Counted from the first letter of the stretch, positions 19,476-29,130 are shown. The stretch: 64,000 bases of DNA from Fusobacteriales bacterium (GCA_020063625.1 JAICDD010000004.1:1-64000); one strand, 5' to 3'. Numbers and translations are program-made. The notes: generated by a model not told the origin, from the sequence alone.

Positions 19476-19490
19476 TCTCACTATTTTTTT
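19460..19490. terminator. Bidirectional terminator containing both convergent stop codons
   Basis: AAATAGTGAGA (19460-19470), loop gttaa, TCTCACTATTTT (19476-19487), with T-runs both ways. The rnr TAA is in the loop and the TAG of the minus-strand gene is in the right arm. Confidence 0.88.
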
Positions 19491-19798
19491 GGAATGGTTA
19501 ACATTAAAAAACCTAAAAAAGCAGGATTATTTGGAGCTAGAGAAGGAGTAACTTCTTTTTTTAAGTTGTTGATAAAATCTCTATATTTAGAGTAAAATTC
19601 ATAACTAGGTTTAGAATTATATTTTATATCTTCAACTTCAAAATAATTAAGAATAGATTTTGTTGTTGTAGGTTTAATTAATAAATCCTTTTCAAGATTA
19701 TGTTTTTTAGATACTTTAATCATTTCAGGGTCATTAAAACCTTCAGGATAAGTTTCAAAGAATTTTTCTTCTAAATTTTTTATTTTTTTGTTATTCAT
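19481..19798 (-). CDS. Small protein of unknown function
   Basis: 105 residues, starting ATG 19798 behind a good GGAGGTG site. It begins with a charged helix (NNKKIKNLEEKFFETYPEGFNDPEM), has a basic middle and ends in a short hydrophobic stretch (FLGFLMLTIPKK). No signal peptide. I do not recognise it. It could be an intact small cytosolic protein or the surviving N-terminal part of a longer one, since the hydrophobic end stops abruptly inside the shared terminator. The ribosome site and codon use support real coding. Confidence 0.65.
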   Translation of the reverse strand: MNNKKIKNLEEKFFETYPEGFNDPEMIKVSKKHNLEKDLLIKPTTTKSILNYFEVEDIKYNSKPSYEFYSKYRDFINNLKKEVTPSLAPNNPAFLGFLMLTIPKK

Positions 19799-19874
19799 AA
19801 TACACCTCCACAGTTTAATATTAATATTATTTAGGGTAAAAAATCAAGTTTGAGATAAATAAAATTATTAAAAT

Positions 19875-19903
19875 TTGTAATAATAAAGAAAATATATTAT
19901 AAT
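19875..19903 (+). promoter_or_regulatory. Promoter of the DD-carboxypeptidase/tsaD operon
   Basis: TTGTAA (19875-19880), 17-base spacer, TATAAT (19898-19903), 33 bases before the TTG start. Confidence 0.7.
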
Positions 19904-19935
19904 AAGTTTTGAAAATATAGTTTGGAGGTAATAAA

Positions 19936-21030
19936 TTGAAAAAAATTATTTTTTATATTTTTTTAATATTAAATGTAATAGTAAATGCAGATTATGTATC
20001 TAAATTGACAATGGATACAAATGGAAATATTATTGATGGTAAAAATATTTATTTAAAACATCCAACAGCATCTATTGCAAAACTTATGACATCGGTAATA
20101 GTAGTAGATGAAATAAGAAATGGAAATATAAAGTGGAATGATAAAGTTAAAATATCATTAAATGCAGCAAAAGTAGGAGGAAGTAGAATATCACTTAATA
20201 TAGGTGAAGTAGTAACAGTAAAAGATTTACTATATGCAACTCTTATTTATTCAGCAAATAATGCTGCATATGCACTTGCAGAGTATACGTATAAAGATGT
20301 AGAAAAGTTTGTAGAAAAAATGAATGAAAAAGCAAAAGAATTAGGTTTAAAAGATACAAAATATTATACACCAACTGGATTACCAAGTGATATGACAGGA
20401 AAAGGAATGGATATATCAACAGCTTATGACATATCAAAATTATCACTTGAAATATTTAAAAATTATAAAGAGATAATGGAAATTGTAAAACTAAAAACAG
20501 CAAAAATTAAAAATAATAAATATACAATAGAAACAAGAAATAATTTTTTAAAAAAAGATTTAGGAGTAGTAGGATTGAAAACAGGGCATCATGATAGTGC
20601 AGGGTATAATATGAGTGTTATTGTAGATAGAGAAAATTTTGATATTATCCTAGTAATTTTAGGAGCTCCTAGCGAAAAAAATAGAGATGAAGAAATAGAA
20701 AAAGAGATAAATTATGTATATGATAATTATGAAATAAAAACTTTAGTAAAAAAAGGTGATTTTATTATTCAAGCAAAAGTAATTGATGGTAAAAAAAATA
20801 CTATAGATTTATATGCTGATAGAGATTATGCTACATTAATAAAAAAAGATTGGAAATTAGAAAAAGTAGTTTATTTACCAGAAAATATTTATGCACCAAT
20901 AGAAGAAAATAAAGAGATAGGTACATATGTAATTAGATATAATAATAGAGAATTAGCAAGAATAAAATTAGTGAATAAAGAAAAGATGTTAAAGGGAAAT
21001 ATAATTGATGAAATTGTTAAAAAGTTTTAG
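19936..21030 (+). CDS. D-alanyl-D-alanine carboxypeptidase (PBP5/DacF type)
   Basis: 364 residues with a signal peptide (IIFYIFLILNVIVNA). All three penicillin-binding motifs are visible: SIAK (S46-K49), SAN (106-108) and KTG (215-217). It trims the terminal D-Ala from peptidoglycan stem peptides in the periplasm. A C-terminal beta domain (about 255-355) follows, as in PBP5. The start is TTG 19936 after GGAGGT. It leads an operon with tsaD and the next gene. Confidence 0.93.
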   Translation: MKKIIFYIFLILNVIVNADYVSKLTMDTNGNIIDGKNIYLKHPTASIAKLMTSVIVVDEIRNGNIKWNDKVKISLNAAKVGGSRISLNIGEVVTVKDLLYATLIYSANNAAYALAEYTYKDVEKFVEKMNEKAKELGLKDTKYYTPTGLPSDMTGKGMDISTAYDISKLSLEIFKNYKEIMEIVKLKTAKIKNNKYTIETRNNFLKKDLGVVGLKTGHHDSAGYNMSVIVDRENFDIILVILGAPSEKNRDEEIEKEINYVYDNYEIKTLVKKGDFIIQAKVIDGKKNTIDLYADRDYATLIKKDWKLEKVVYLPENIYAPIEENKEIGTYVIRYNNRELARIKLVNKEKMLKGNIIDEIVKKF

Positions 21031-21058
21031 AAAATAAAAAACTAAAAAAGGAGAAAAA

Positions 21059-22063
21059 ATGTATATTTTAGGAATAGAAACATCGTGTGATGAGACATCA
21101 ATATCAATATTAAAAGATGGGAAAGAGATTTTATCAAATATAATTTCATCTCAAATTGATATTCATAAAGAATATGGTGGAGTAGTACCAGAAATAGCTT
21201 CGAGACATCATATAAAAAATATTTCATATATACTAGATGAAGCGTTAGAAGAAGCAAAATTAAAAATGGAAGATATTGATTATATAGCAGTGACATATGC
21301 TCCAGGACTTATAGGAGCTTTATTAGTAGGGCTTTCTTTTGCAAAAGGACTCTCTTATTCATATAACATTCCTATTATACCAGTACATCATATAAAAGGG
21401 CATATATATGCTAGCTTTTTAGAGCATGATATAAAAACGCCTTTTATATCATTAGTTGTATCAGGAGGACATACAAATATTGTGTATATTGATGAAAATC
21501 ATAAATTTTACAATATAGGAGCTACTCTAGATGATGCAGTAGGAGAAAGTTATGATAAAGTAGCAAGAGTTTTAGGATTAGGATATCCAGGAGGGCCTAT
21601 TATTGATAAAATGGCTAAGTTAGGAAAAAATGTTATCTCTATACCAGAGCCAAAAGTAGATGGATATGATTTTAGTTTTTCAGGGATAAAAACAGCTGTT
21701 ATAAATTATGTAAATAAAATGAATATGAAGAAAGAGGAATTTTCAAAAGAGGATTTAGCTACATCATTTCAAAAAAAAGTAGTAGATATATTGTGTAAAA
21801 AAGTAATAGTTGCTGCAAAAGAAAAAAATGTAAATCAAATTGTTATAGCTGGAGGAGTTGCTGCAAATTCAGAATTAAGAAGTGAATTAACAATTAGAGC
21901 TAAAAAAGAAAATATAGATGTATTTTATCCAAGTTTAAAACTTTGTACAGATAATGCAGCAATGATAGCTATTGCAGGTTATTATAAACTAAAATATCAA
22001 AAAGATAAATTTGCTGATTTCAATTTAAATGGTATAGCTAGTTTAAATATAGAAAAAGATTAG
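21059..22063 (+). CDS. tsaD: tRNA N6-threonylcarbamoyladenosine synthase subunit TsaD
   Basis: 334 residues, ASKHA fold. Hallmarks are the N-terminal ILGIETSCDETSISIL, EIASRHHIKNI, the metal-binding HHIKGHIYASFLE, SGGHTNIVYI, DDAVGESYDKVARVLGLGYPGGP and IAGGVAANSELR. It transfers the threonylcarbamoyl group to A37 of tRNAs reading ANN codons, with TsaB and TsaE (not in the window). AAAGGAG precedes the ATG. Confidence 0.97.
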   Translation: MYILGIETSCDETSISILKDGKEILSNIISSQIDIHKEYGGVVPEIASRHHIKNISYILDEALEEAKLKMEDIDYIAVTYAPGLIGALLVGLSFAKGLSYSYNIPIIPVHHIKGHIYASFLEHDIKTPFISLVVSGGHTNIVYIDENHKFYNIGATLDDAVGESYDKVARVLGLGYPGGPIIDKMAKLGKNVISIPEPKVDGYDFSFSGIKTAVINYVNKMNMKKEEFSKEDLATSFQKKVVDILCKKVIVAAKEKNVNQIVIAGGVAANSELRSELTIRAKKENIDVFYPSLKLCTDNAAMIAIAGYYKLKYQKDKFADFNLNGIASLNIEKD

Positions 22064-22074
22064 GTGATGATGAG

Positions 22075-23772
22075 ATGAAAAAAATAATATTGTATTTATT
22101 AATTTCAATAAATATATTTGCATCAGTTTCAAAATATGAGATAACTTCTTTTTTAGGTAAAAAAGTATATTTTCCTAAGAAAATATCAAAATATATATCA
22201 GATTTATTAGAGGATAAAGATACAGAATCATATTATGAGATAGCTAAAATATATGCAGAAATAGGTGAAAAAGACGCATCAATAAATTTTTTAGAAGAAT
22301 ATAAGAAATTATATCCAAGTGAGTATAAAAAAATCTCTAAAATATATCATAAATTAGGAGATTATGATAATGAAATAAAATATTTAGATAAATATATTGA
22401 AGAAAAAGCTGAGAAAAAAGAACTTTTAGATTTATATATGTATATTGTAGATTTAATTCAAAATAATAATTTAGCTATTGATATGAGTAAATATAGTTTA
22501 AATAAATTTCAAAAATTAGAACTATACTCTTATGATTCTCAAAAATATTATGAGTTTTTTCTTAATAATGAATGGAATACAGAAGAAAAACATAAATTAG
22601 TTGAAATTATAAAAAATAAAGATTTTGAAAATGATGAGTATTTAAAAGCTATATTATTAAAAATTGCTACGCCAAAAGAGATAAGTGAATTAGCTTATGC
22701 AAAAATTAAATCTTTAGAAAATCAAGATGGATATTATGAATATTTCTTATATGAAGAAAAATTAGCAAAACCAACAGGATTTAGAAATGATTTAGAAAAA
22801 TTATATTATTTAAAATATAAAAAATCAGAAGACTTTAATAAAGAGTTTAAAAGATTAGAAAATAGATATATAAAAGAAAAAGATATAGATAGTTTATATA
22901 AATTATATTTTTTAAATGAAGATTTTAAGATAATGTATAATTTATCATTTAATAATGAAGATATGTTTTATAAATTTTTTAATTATAGACTTCAAAATGA
23001 AATATCTGATAAAGATATTGTAAATCTTATATCTTTTTATGAAAATAATGATGAATTTAAAGGTAAATATAAAAAAGAGATGTTGAAACATAAATTAAAT
23101 TATGTAGCTGAAAATGAAGAAAAAATAAAAATAATAGATGATTACATAAATAAAACTTTTGATAAAGAACTATTTTTAATGAAAATTGATTTATTATTAA
23201 AATCTCAAAAAAGTTATGAAGCAGAAACACTTTTAGCAGAAAAAATATTTAAAGGATTTGAAAATAAAGAATTTATTCAAAAATATATAGAAATTTTAGA
23301 AAATTCAAATAGAATAGATGAATTAATCTCAAAATTAAAAGAACTATATAATAAAAAATATTATATAGATTATGCTATTAAATATGGGTTTGAGATAGAT
23401 AAAGCTTTTGAAAATGATTTAATACAATATTATTTTGAAAAAGGTGAATATGTAAAATTATTAATGTATAAAGATAAATTAAATTTCAATCAGTTAGATT
23501 ATTTATTAAAAAATGGTTGGCAAGAATATTTAGATACAGCATTAGAAAAATATGAATGCCAAAAAGATTGGATAATCCCAAATGAATTAAAATATTTTTA
23601 TTTTAATAAAGATAACATAGTTTTTGATAACTATTATGTAAGTGAAATAGAAAGAAAAACAGAAAAAACAGATGTTGAAATTTATTATTTATACTTATAC
23701 TATAAAAATAGAGGTAATGAAGAAGAATCAGAAAAGTATTATCAAACTTTAAAAAGAAATTATTTATTATAA
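22075..23772 (+). CDS. Exported helical-repeat (TPR-like) protein of unknown function
   Basis: 565 residues. A signal peptide (MKKIILYLLISINIFA) is followed by repeated short helices, recognisable as TPR-like at ESYYEIAKIYAEIGEKDASINFLEEYKKLYP and KISKIYHKLGDYDNEIKYLDKYIEEKAEKKELLDLYM; later repeats are too diverged to count. It is rich in Lys, Asn and Tyr. It starts 11 bases after the tsaD stop and is probably cotranscribed. Likely a periplasmic scaffold or interaction protein, but no specific function can be assigned. Confidence 0.75.
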   Translation: MKKIILYLLISINIFASVSKYEITSFLGKKVYFPKKISKYISDLLEDKDTESYYEIAKIYAEIGEKDASINFLEEYKKLYPSEYKKISKIYHKLGDYDNEIKYLDKYIEEKAEKKELLDLYMYIVDLIQNNNLAIDMSKYSLNKFQKLELYSYDSQKYYEFFLNNEWNTEEKHKLVEIIKNKDFENDEYLKAILLKIATPKEISELAYAKIKSLENQDGYYEYFLYEEKLAKPTGFRNDLEKLYYLKYKKSEDFNKEFKRLENRYIKEKDIDSLYKLYFLNEDFKIMYNLSFNNEDMFYKFFNYRLQNEISDKDIVNLISFYENNDEFKGKYKKEMLKHKLNYVAENEEKIKIIDDYINKTFDKELFLMKIDLLLKSQKSYEAETLLAEKIFKGFENKEFIQKYIEILENSNRIDELISKLKELYNKKYYIDYAIKYGFEIDKAFENDLIQYYFEKGEYVKLLMYKDKLNFNQLDYLLKNGWQEYLDTALEKYECQKDWIIPNELKYFYFNKDNIVFDNYYVSEIERKTEKTDVEIYYLYLYYKNRGNEEESEKYYQTLKRNYLL

Positions 23773-23782
23773 ATAAAAAAAG

Positions 23783-23833
23783 AAAGACCGGAAAGCTAAA
23801 TTTTATTAAATAAATTAAGCTTTTTGGTCTTTT
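23783..23833. terminator. Bidirectional terminator / short relative of the nested palindromes (copy E)
   Basis: AAAGACCGGAAAGCT (23783-23797) and AGCTTTTTGGTCTTTTT (23818-23834) form a 14-15 bp stem around an AT-rich loop, between convergent genes. The GACC-GAAAG / CTTTT-GGTC arms resemble the outer arms of copies A and H, but the inner hairpin is absent. Confidence 0.8.
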
Positions 23834-23838
23834 TAGTT

Positions 23839-25365
23839 TTATAACTTTATTTTTAAATATATTTTCTTTTCATTAGTTAAAGTTAGATGTTTTTTATAAT
23901 TATAATCTGGAATTGAAATGTCAATAGAATTAATATTTTCTTCAATATCTAAATAAATTAAACTATTACTATCAGGAATATATTTTTTGTTGTTAATATA
24001 AACAGGTTTATAAAATTTTTCAGGAAACTCTAGAATTAGTTTTTTATAGTTATAATTATAAAAAATATCAAATTCTTCATCAGATTCATTAATTAAAAAT
24101 ATATCTTTAGAAGTATAAATATTTCTATCTAGAGAATCTTTGATAATAATTTTATATGATTCAAAAAGAGGTAAACTTTCAAAAATGTAAAACCCGTTTT
24201 TACTAGTAGTTGTAGTAGCAATATGTTTATTATTTTGATATAAAAATAGATTTACATTACTAGCATATTCAGAATTTGCAATAACTCTACCTTTTAGATT
24301 AGTTAGTTTTTTAGCTAGTTTTATATAAATGTTTTCAATAGATGAATAATTTTTAATATTTTTAACAATTCCATTAGTTAAATATCCACTTTTTGTTACT
24401 TTTAATACATTAATCCCTGATGTTACTTTTACTTTAAAAAATCCTTTATCATTAGAGTAAATAGAAAAAGAATCAATATTATTATTTACTTCTATAAATG
24501 CATTGCTAATAGGATTATTTTTTTCATCAATAATATATCCTGAGATATATCCACCTAGTTCTTTTAAAGAAATTTCTAAATTATTAATATTATTTGTTAA
24601 TGATAGCTTTGTATTAGTTGTATCATAACCAATTTTTTCAATAGAAACATTATAATCATTTTTAGGAAGTTTTATATTAAAATTTCCTGTTATATCTGAA
24701 TATGTTTCAAAATTGTTATTATTAATATCAGTAAAAGTTATTTTAGCACCACCAATAAAATAATCATTTGATTTAACAATACCTTTAACTGAAAACTCCT
24801 CTTTTTTTATTGTAAAGAGTAAAAAAGATTTAGTTTTATCATTGATAACAATATTTTTATAAATAGTAGAGTTATAAGAATTAATAATTTCTACATTATA
24901 TACATTTGGTAATATATCAATATTAATAGGGGAATTATGATAATCAAAACTATAAACTAATTTTTCATTATTATAAAAATTAATAATACTATTAAATGAA
25001 AAATTATTTAAAATAACATTATCTAAAAAATAATAGTTATTAGTGTTGTCATATTTTAACCCTATAAATAATTTTTTTGTGTTTGTATTTTTTTTATTAA
25101 GCATTATATTTATATTTTGGGTATCACTTGAAACAAATATTTTTTTTGTTAGATATCCATTTTTTGAAATAGAAATAAAAAAAGAATCATTTGGAATATC
25201 TAATTTTAAGTATCCTTTTGAGTCTGTTAAATAACTATTAGTATTAACAATAATATTTGCAGAAGGGATAGGTGAATAATTTTCATTAAAAATATAAATA
25301 TTATATTCTTTTGCAAATAAAAAAATATTTATTATAAAAAAGAGGATAAAAATAAATTTTTTCAT
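23839..25365 (-). CDS. Secreted protein with repeated carboxypeptidase-regulatory-like domains
   Basis: 508 residues. Signal peptide MKKFIFILFFIINIFLFA, then at least four beta-sandwich repeats of the carboxypeptidase-regulatory type. Each has a 'G.I/V...PI..A.I......T...G.F...L..G.Y.V.I.K.GY' pattern: IPSANIIVNTNSYLTDSKGYLKLDI, GGAKITFTDINN...DITGNFNIKL, GYIIDEKNNPISNAFIEV...DKGFFKVKV and LKGRVIANSEY...KNGFYIFESL. No enzymatic domain. Probably periplasmic or surface-exposed. It is divergent from the sensor kinase gene and shares its 100-base promoter region, so a functional link is possible but unproven. Confidence 0.82.
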   Translation of the reverse strand: MKKFIFILFFIINIFLFAKEYNIYIFNENYSPIPSANIIVNTNSYLTDSKGYLKLDIPNDSFFISISKNGYLTKKIFVSSDTQNINIMLNKKNTNTKKLFIGLKYDNTNNYYFLDNVILNNFSFNSIINFYNNEKLVYSFDYHNSPINIDILPNVYNVEIINSYNSTIYKNIVINDKTKSFLLFTIKKEEFSVKGIVKSNDYFIGGAKITFTDINNNNFETYSDITGNFNIKLPKNDYNVSIEKIGYDTTNTKLSLTNNINNLEISLKELGGYISGYIIDEKNNPISNAFIEVNNNIDSFSIYSNDKGFFKVKVTSGINVLKVTKSGYLTNGIVKNIKNYSSIENIYIKLAKKLTNLKGRVIANSEYASNVNLFLYQNNKHIATTTTSKNGFYIFESLPLFESYKIIIKDSLDRNIYTSKDIFLINESDEEFDIFYNYNYKKLILEFPEKFYKPVYINNKKYIPDSNSLIYLDIEENINSIDISIPDYNYKKHLTLTNEKKIYLKIKL

Positions 25366-25381
25366 TAAAAAAACCTCCGTA

Positions 25382-25411
25382 TTGTACTTTCAAAAAAAAT
25401 TATGGTATAAT
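25382..25411 (+). promoter_or_regulatory. Sensor-kinase promoter
   Basis: TTGTAC (25382-25387), 18-base spacer, TATAAT (25406-25411). A weak AT-rich hairpin, TGATAAA/TTTATCA followed by T6, lies just downstream in the leader. Confidence 0.6.
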
Positions 25412-25467
25412 TTATTTGATAAATTAGTTTATCATTTTTTCTATTTATTATCAAGGAGGAACCTTGC

Positions 25468-27813
25468 ATGAAGGTGAGTATAAAAAGTAAATTTTCGATA
25501 ATTATTATTTTTACTAGTATTTTATCGCTAATTTTTGCTTATTTAATTTCTAGTGAAATTATATATAGAAATTTAGAACAAGAAAATATAGCTAAAATAG
25601 AAGAAAAAATAAATTATATACAGTATGAACTATATGAGTTTAAAGAAAATTTTAGACGTGAAACAGAGATGATGTCTAAAAATATAGATCTTATTAGATT
25701 ATTAAACAAGGCAGATATTGGATATAATGTAAAAAAAGGAGAGTATAATAATCTTTATAATTATTATAATGCTCTTACAAGTAATTATAGAGGATTTGAT
25801 ATAGCTATATATAGTAGCAGAGGGGACAGAATATTTAATAAAGGATTTAAAGAGGATGAGAAAATAGACTTTACAGAAGAAGGAATAAGATATAAAAAAT
25901 TAGGAAATGAGATATACATATATTCAATTATATCTATAAACATGAATAAATATATGGGAACAATTGTATACAGGTATAAAATATCAGAAAAAGAGATAAA
26001 TAGATATAAAAATATATTTGTAACAGAAGTAATTTTACTAGACAAAAATAAAATATTAAAAGGAACATTAGGAAATGATATTGTTCTTCAATTTAGAAAA
26101 GATAATTATTTAGAGATTGGAGAAAAAATATATTTTTATAAAATGATAGATATAGAAAATATAGATGATTTAAGTTGGTTATTTCTTTTTGATGTAACAA
26201 AATTATTTAGTGATATACAAAAAATAACTAGCTATCTTTTTATTGCTATGTTTTTAGTGTTTTCACTTATATTTTTAATATCTACAACAATGTTAAATAT
26301 TGTTGTAGATTCAATAAAAGAATTAATAAATAAAATAAATTCTTTAAAAGAGGGGAATCTAGATATTAATCTTGGAAAGCTAAAAGCTTCTGGAGATGAA
26401 ATTGGTATACTTGCTAGAGATTTTGAAGCAATGACAATTACTCTTCGTGATAAAATAAATGAGTTAGAGGAAGCAAATAATAATAATAAACATTATTCTC
26501 AAAGATTAGAACTTATGAATAAAGAGATGAAAGAAACTCAAAAGAAAATGCAAGAAAAAAATGAGAATATTGATAGAATAAATAAATTATTAAATAGTAG
26601 AATATCAGAAATTACAAATATATATTATTTAATTATAAATATTTCAAAATATATTATAGATGATAATTTTTATGAGATTGTAATTAAGGGAATTAGAGAA
26701 GGACTTATTCTTAGAAAAGTAGCTATTTATACAGTAAAAGAAGAAAGTAAAACTATAGTGTTAACAAAAAGTCTAGGAATAGGGGAAGCTCCAAAAGTTT
26801 TAGATATTTGGGATTATATTGATTATATGAAAAAACGAGATATATTACAAGCAAATGATATTATAGATTTATCTTATTATAAAGAGTTTAGAGAGCCATA
26901 TATCTTACCATTATTTAGTGAAAAAAGTGAATCTAAAGATTTATATGGAGTATTATTAATAGATAATGGAGATAAATTACAGCAAGAAACAAAAAAATCA
27001 CTTATTACATATGTAAAAACAATATTATTAGCTCTTGAAAATAGAAAATTATACTTAAAACTTATAAAAGAAAATCAAAAATTAGAAGAGGCTACAAAAG
27101 AGCTTCAAAAATCAGAAAAAACAAAAAATGTATTTATGGCAAATGTAAGTCATGAATTAAAAATTCCTCTTGTACCAATAAAAGGATATACAGAACTTTT
27201 ACTTGCTGGTAAAATAGGAAAATTAACAATAAAACAGAGAAAAGCTTTAAAAACTTCATTAAATAATATAGAAAGATTACAAGAAATAATAGAAAATATC
27301 ATTAGTTATAGTCGTATAGAAAGTGGAAAATATGAACTTCTAAATACTAAATTATATTTAACAGATGTAATAGAAGAAGTGTTAATGAGATTAGAAAATG
27401 TAATAGAAGAAGATAGAGTAATAATAAGAAAAAATTACAAAGTAGAAGAACCAGTTATATATGGAGACCAAGAAGCAATAAAACAAATATTTGTAAATCT
27501 TATATCAAACTCTTTAAAATTTTCTAAAAAGGATAGATTGATAATAGATATAACAATAAGTGAAGAAGAAAAAAAATATAAAATTAGCTTAAAAGATAAT
27601 GGTATGGGAATGGCAAAAGATAAAGTAAAAGAGATATTAAAAAGTTTTAGACAGTTAGAAGAGGGAAATACTAGAAAATATAGAGGATTAGGATTAGGAC
27701 TTACAGTAGTAGACAAAATTCTTTCAACATATAATGAAAAAATAAATATTATAAGTGAAATTAATAATGGAACAGAAGTGTATTTTTATTTTAAGAAATA
27801 TACAGAAGAATAG
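25468..27813 (+). CDS. Membrane sensor histidine kinase (HAMP-GAF-HisKA-HATPase)
   Basis: 781 residues. TM1 (IIIIFTSILSLIFAYLISSEI), an extracytoplasmic sensor of about 225 residues, TM2 (YLFIAMFLVFSLIFLISTTML), HAMP, a coiled coil, and a GAF-like domain at about 375-530. The kinase core has phospho-acceptor H562 in VSHELKIPL, N-box IFVNLISNSLKFS, G1 KDNGMGMAKDKV and G2 RGLGLGLTVV. The H-box has K-I where most kinases have R-T. No response regulator is adjacent, so the partner is unknown. AGGAGG precedes the ATG. Confidence 0.93.
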   Translation: MKVSIKSKFSIIIIFTSILSLIFAYLISSEIIYRNLEQENIAKIEEKINYIQYELYEFKENFRRETEMMSKNIDLIRLLNKADIGYNVKKGEYNNLYNYYNALTSNYRGFDIAIYSSRGDRIFNKGFKEDEKIDFTEEGIRYKKLGNEIYIYSIISINMNKYMGTIVYRYKISEKEINRYKNIFVTEVILLDKNKILKGTLGNDIVLQFRKDNYLEIGEKIYFYKMIDIENIDDLSWLFLFDVTKLFSDIQKITSYLFIAMFLVFSLIFLISTTMLNIVVDSIKELINKINSLKEGNLDINLGKLKASGDEIGILARDFEAMTITLRDKINELEEANNNNKHYSQRLELMNKEMKETQKKMQEKNENIDRINKLLNSRISEITNIYYLIINISKYIIDDNFYEIVIKGIREGLILRKVAIYTVKEESKTIVLTKSLGIGEAPKVLDIWDYIDYMKKRDILQANDIIDLSYYKEFREPYILPLFSEKSESKDLYGVLLIDNGDKLQQETKKSLITYVKTILLALENRKLYLKLIKENQKLEEATKELQKSEKTKNVFMANVSHELKIPLVPIKGYTELLLAGKIGKLTIKQRKALKTSLNNIERLQEIIENIISYSRIESGKYELLNTKLYLTDVIEEVLMRLENVIEEDRVIIRKNYKVEEPVIYGDQEAIKQIFVNLISNSLKFSKKDRLIIDITISEEEKKYKISLKDNGMGMAKDKVKEILKSFRQLEEGNTRKYRGLGLGLTVVDKILSTYNEKINIISEINNGTEVYFYFKKYTEE

Positions 27814-27836
27814 AATATTTAAAAAATAATAAAAAT

Positions 27837-27921
27837 AAAATAACTAAACGAGTTCTTAAATTAAAGGGCTCGTTTTTAAATTATTTAACAGAAATTAGAT
27901 TTTCAGTCTCCTAGTTATTTT
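27837..27921. repeat. Intergenic nested palindrome, copy F (partly truncated)
   Basis: Inner hairpin AAACGAGTTCTT / AAAGGGCTCGTTT (27846-27875). The right outer arm TTTTCAGTCTCC is retained, but the left GGAGACTGAAAAG arm is missing. A different outer pair, AAAATAACTA (27837-27846) and TAGTTATTTT (27912-27921), closes the structure. Starts 24 bases after the kinase stop. Confidence 0.75.
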
Positions 27922-27959
27922 GTCGATAATAAAAAAAATAATTTTTTAGGAGGGGAAAA

Positions 27960-29093
27960 TTGAAGATTTCAATAATTGCAGATGATTTTACAGGAGCTAA
28001 TGATATAGGAATTCAATTAAAAAAATATGGATTAAAAGTAATAACTAAAACATATAATACTAAAATTAGTGTAAAAAGTGATGTAGAGATAATATCTACT
28101 GAAAGTAGAAATATAGATAAAAAACAAGCTTATGAACGAGTAAAAAATAGTTTTCTAGAAATAAAAGCTAGTGATAAATTTTTTAAAAAAATAGATTCTA
28201 CTTTACGTGGAAATATAAAAGAGGAGTTAAAAGCTATTCAAGAAAATATAGATAAAAAAGAAAAAATATTAGTGATAATAGGATTTCCAAATACTAATAG
28301 AAAAATTATAAATGGTAAACACTATATTGGAGAGACGCCACTTCATTTAACAGAATTTAAAAATGACCCATATCATCCTATAAAAACTAATGATTTATTA
28401 GAATATTTTCAAGGTGAGATTGTAAAAATAAATGATATTAGAGACAATTTAAAAGAGAAACTTGAGAATACTAAATCACAAATTATTATTTTTGATACAG
28501 AAAATAATAATGATTTAGATATAATAGCTAAATCAGTTATTGAATTGCAATTAGATAAGTATATAATAGGTTCATCAGGGATTATGGAATATTTAATGAA
28601 ATATTGGGGATACAGTAAACAACAAATAGCAATAATATCAGGTTCTTGTAATGCAAAAAATATAGAGCAAATTAAAATATTAGAAAAAGATAATAATATA
28701 GAAGTTGTAGATGTTGATTTTACTAAAAAAAATATAGATGTTGATATAAAAAAATATAAAAAAGATATATTAATTAGAAGTATAAAAGATATAGAGCAGT
28801 ATAACAAATCAAAATTAAATTATGAAATAGAAGAGATAACAGATATTTTTACAGAAATATCAAAAAAAATAATAAAGGAAAATAGTATAAAAAATTTAAT
28901 AATTAGTGGTGGAGAGATAAGTATTAATGTATTAAAAAAATTAAATATTGAATATTTAGAGGTAATAAAAGAGATTGAGCCTGGAATAGCTTATTTAAAA
29001 TATAAAGATTATAATATAATAACAAAACCAGGTGGATTTGGCAGTGAAAAATTTTATAAAAAAGCTTATGATTTTATGAAAAGTTTCCGATAA
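27960..29093 (+). CDS. Four-carbon acid sugar kinase family protein (DUF1537)
   Basis: 377 residues. N-terminal domain signature ISIIADDFTGANDIGIQL and FFKKIDSTLRGNI; C-terminal nucleotide-binding half with IISGSCNAKNIEQI, LIISGGEISINVL and NIITKPGGFGSEKFY. Family members phosphorylate D-threonate, D-erythronate or related four-carbon acids. It is somewhat shorter than the usual 400-430 residues. The normal partners (PdxA2-type dehydrogenase, aldolase) are not adjacent, so the substrate cannot be inferred from context. Start TTG 27960 after GGAGGGG. Confidence 0.88.
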   Translation: MKISIIADDFTGANDIGIQLKKYGLKVITKTYNTKISVKSDVEIISTESRNIDKKQAYERVKNSFLEIKASDKFFKKIDSTLRGNIKEELKAIQENIDKKEKILVIIGFPNTNRKIINGKHYIGETPLHLTEFKNDPYHPIKTNDLLEYFQGEIVKINDIRDNLKEKLENTKSQIIIFDTENNNDLDIIAKSVIELQLDKYIIGSSGIMEYLMKYWGYSKQQIAIISGSCNAKNIEQIKILEKDNNIEVVDVDFTKKNIDVDIKKYKKDILIRSIKDIEQYNKSKLNYEIEEITDIFTEISKKIIKENSIKNLIISGGEISINVLKKLNIEYLEVIKEIEPGIAYLKYKDYNIITKPGGFGSEKFYKKAYDFMKSFR

Positions 29094-29118
29094 ATAATAG
29101 AGTAGAGATTCTATTATT
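29093..29118 (+). other. Hairpin directly upstream of a ribosome site
   Basis: AATAATAGA (29093-29101) and TCTATTATT (29110-29118) form a 9 bp stem immediately before GAGGTG of the next gene. There is no T-run, so it is not an obvious terminator; it may affect translation or RNA stability. Confidence 0.5.
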
Positions 29119-29130
29119 GAGGTGATTAAA

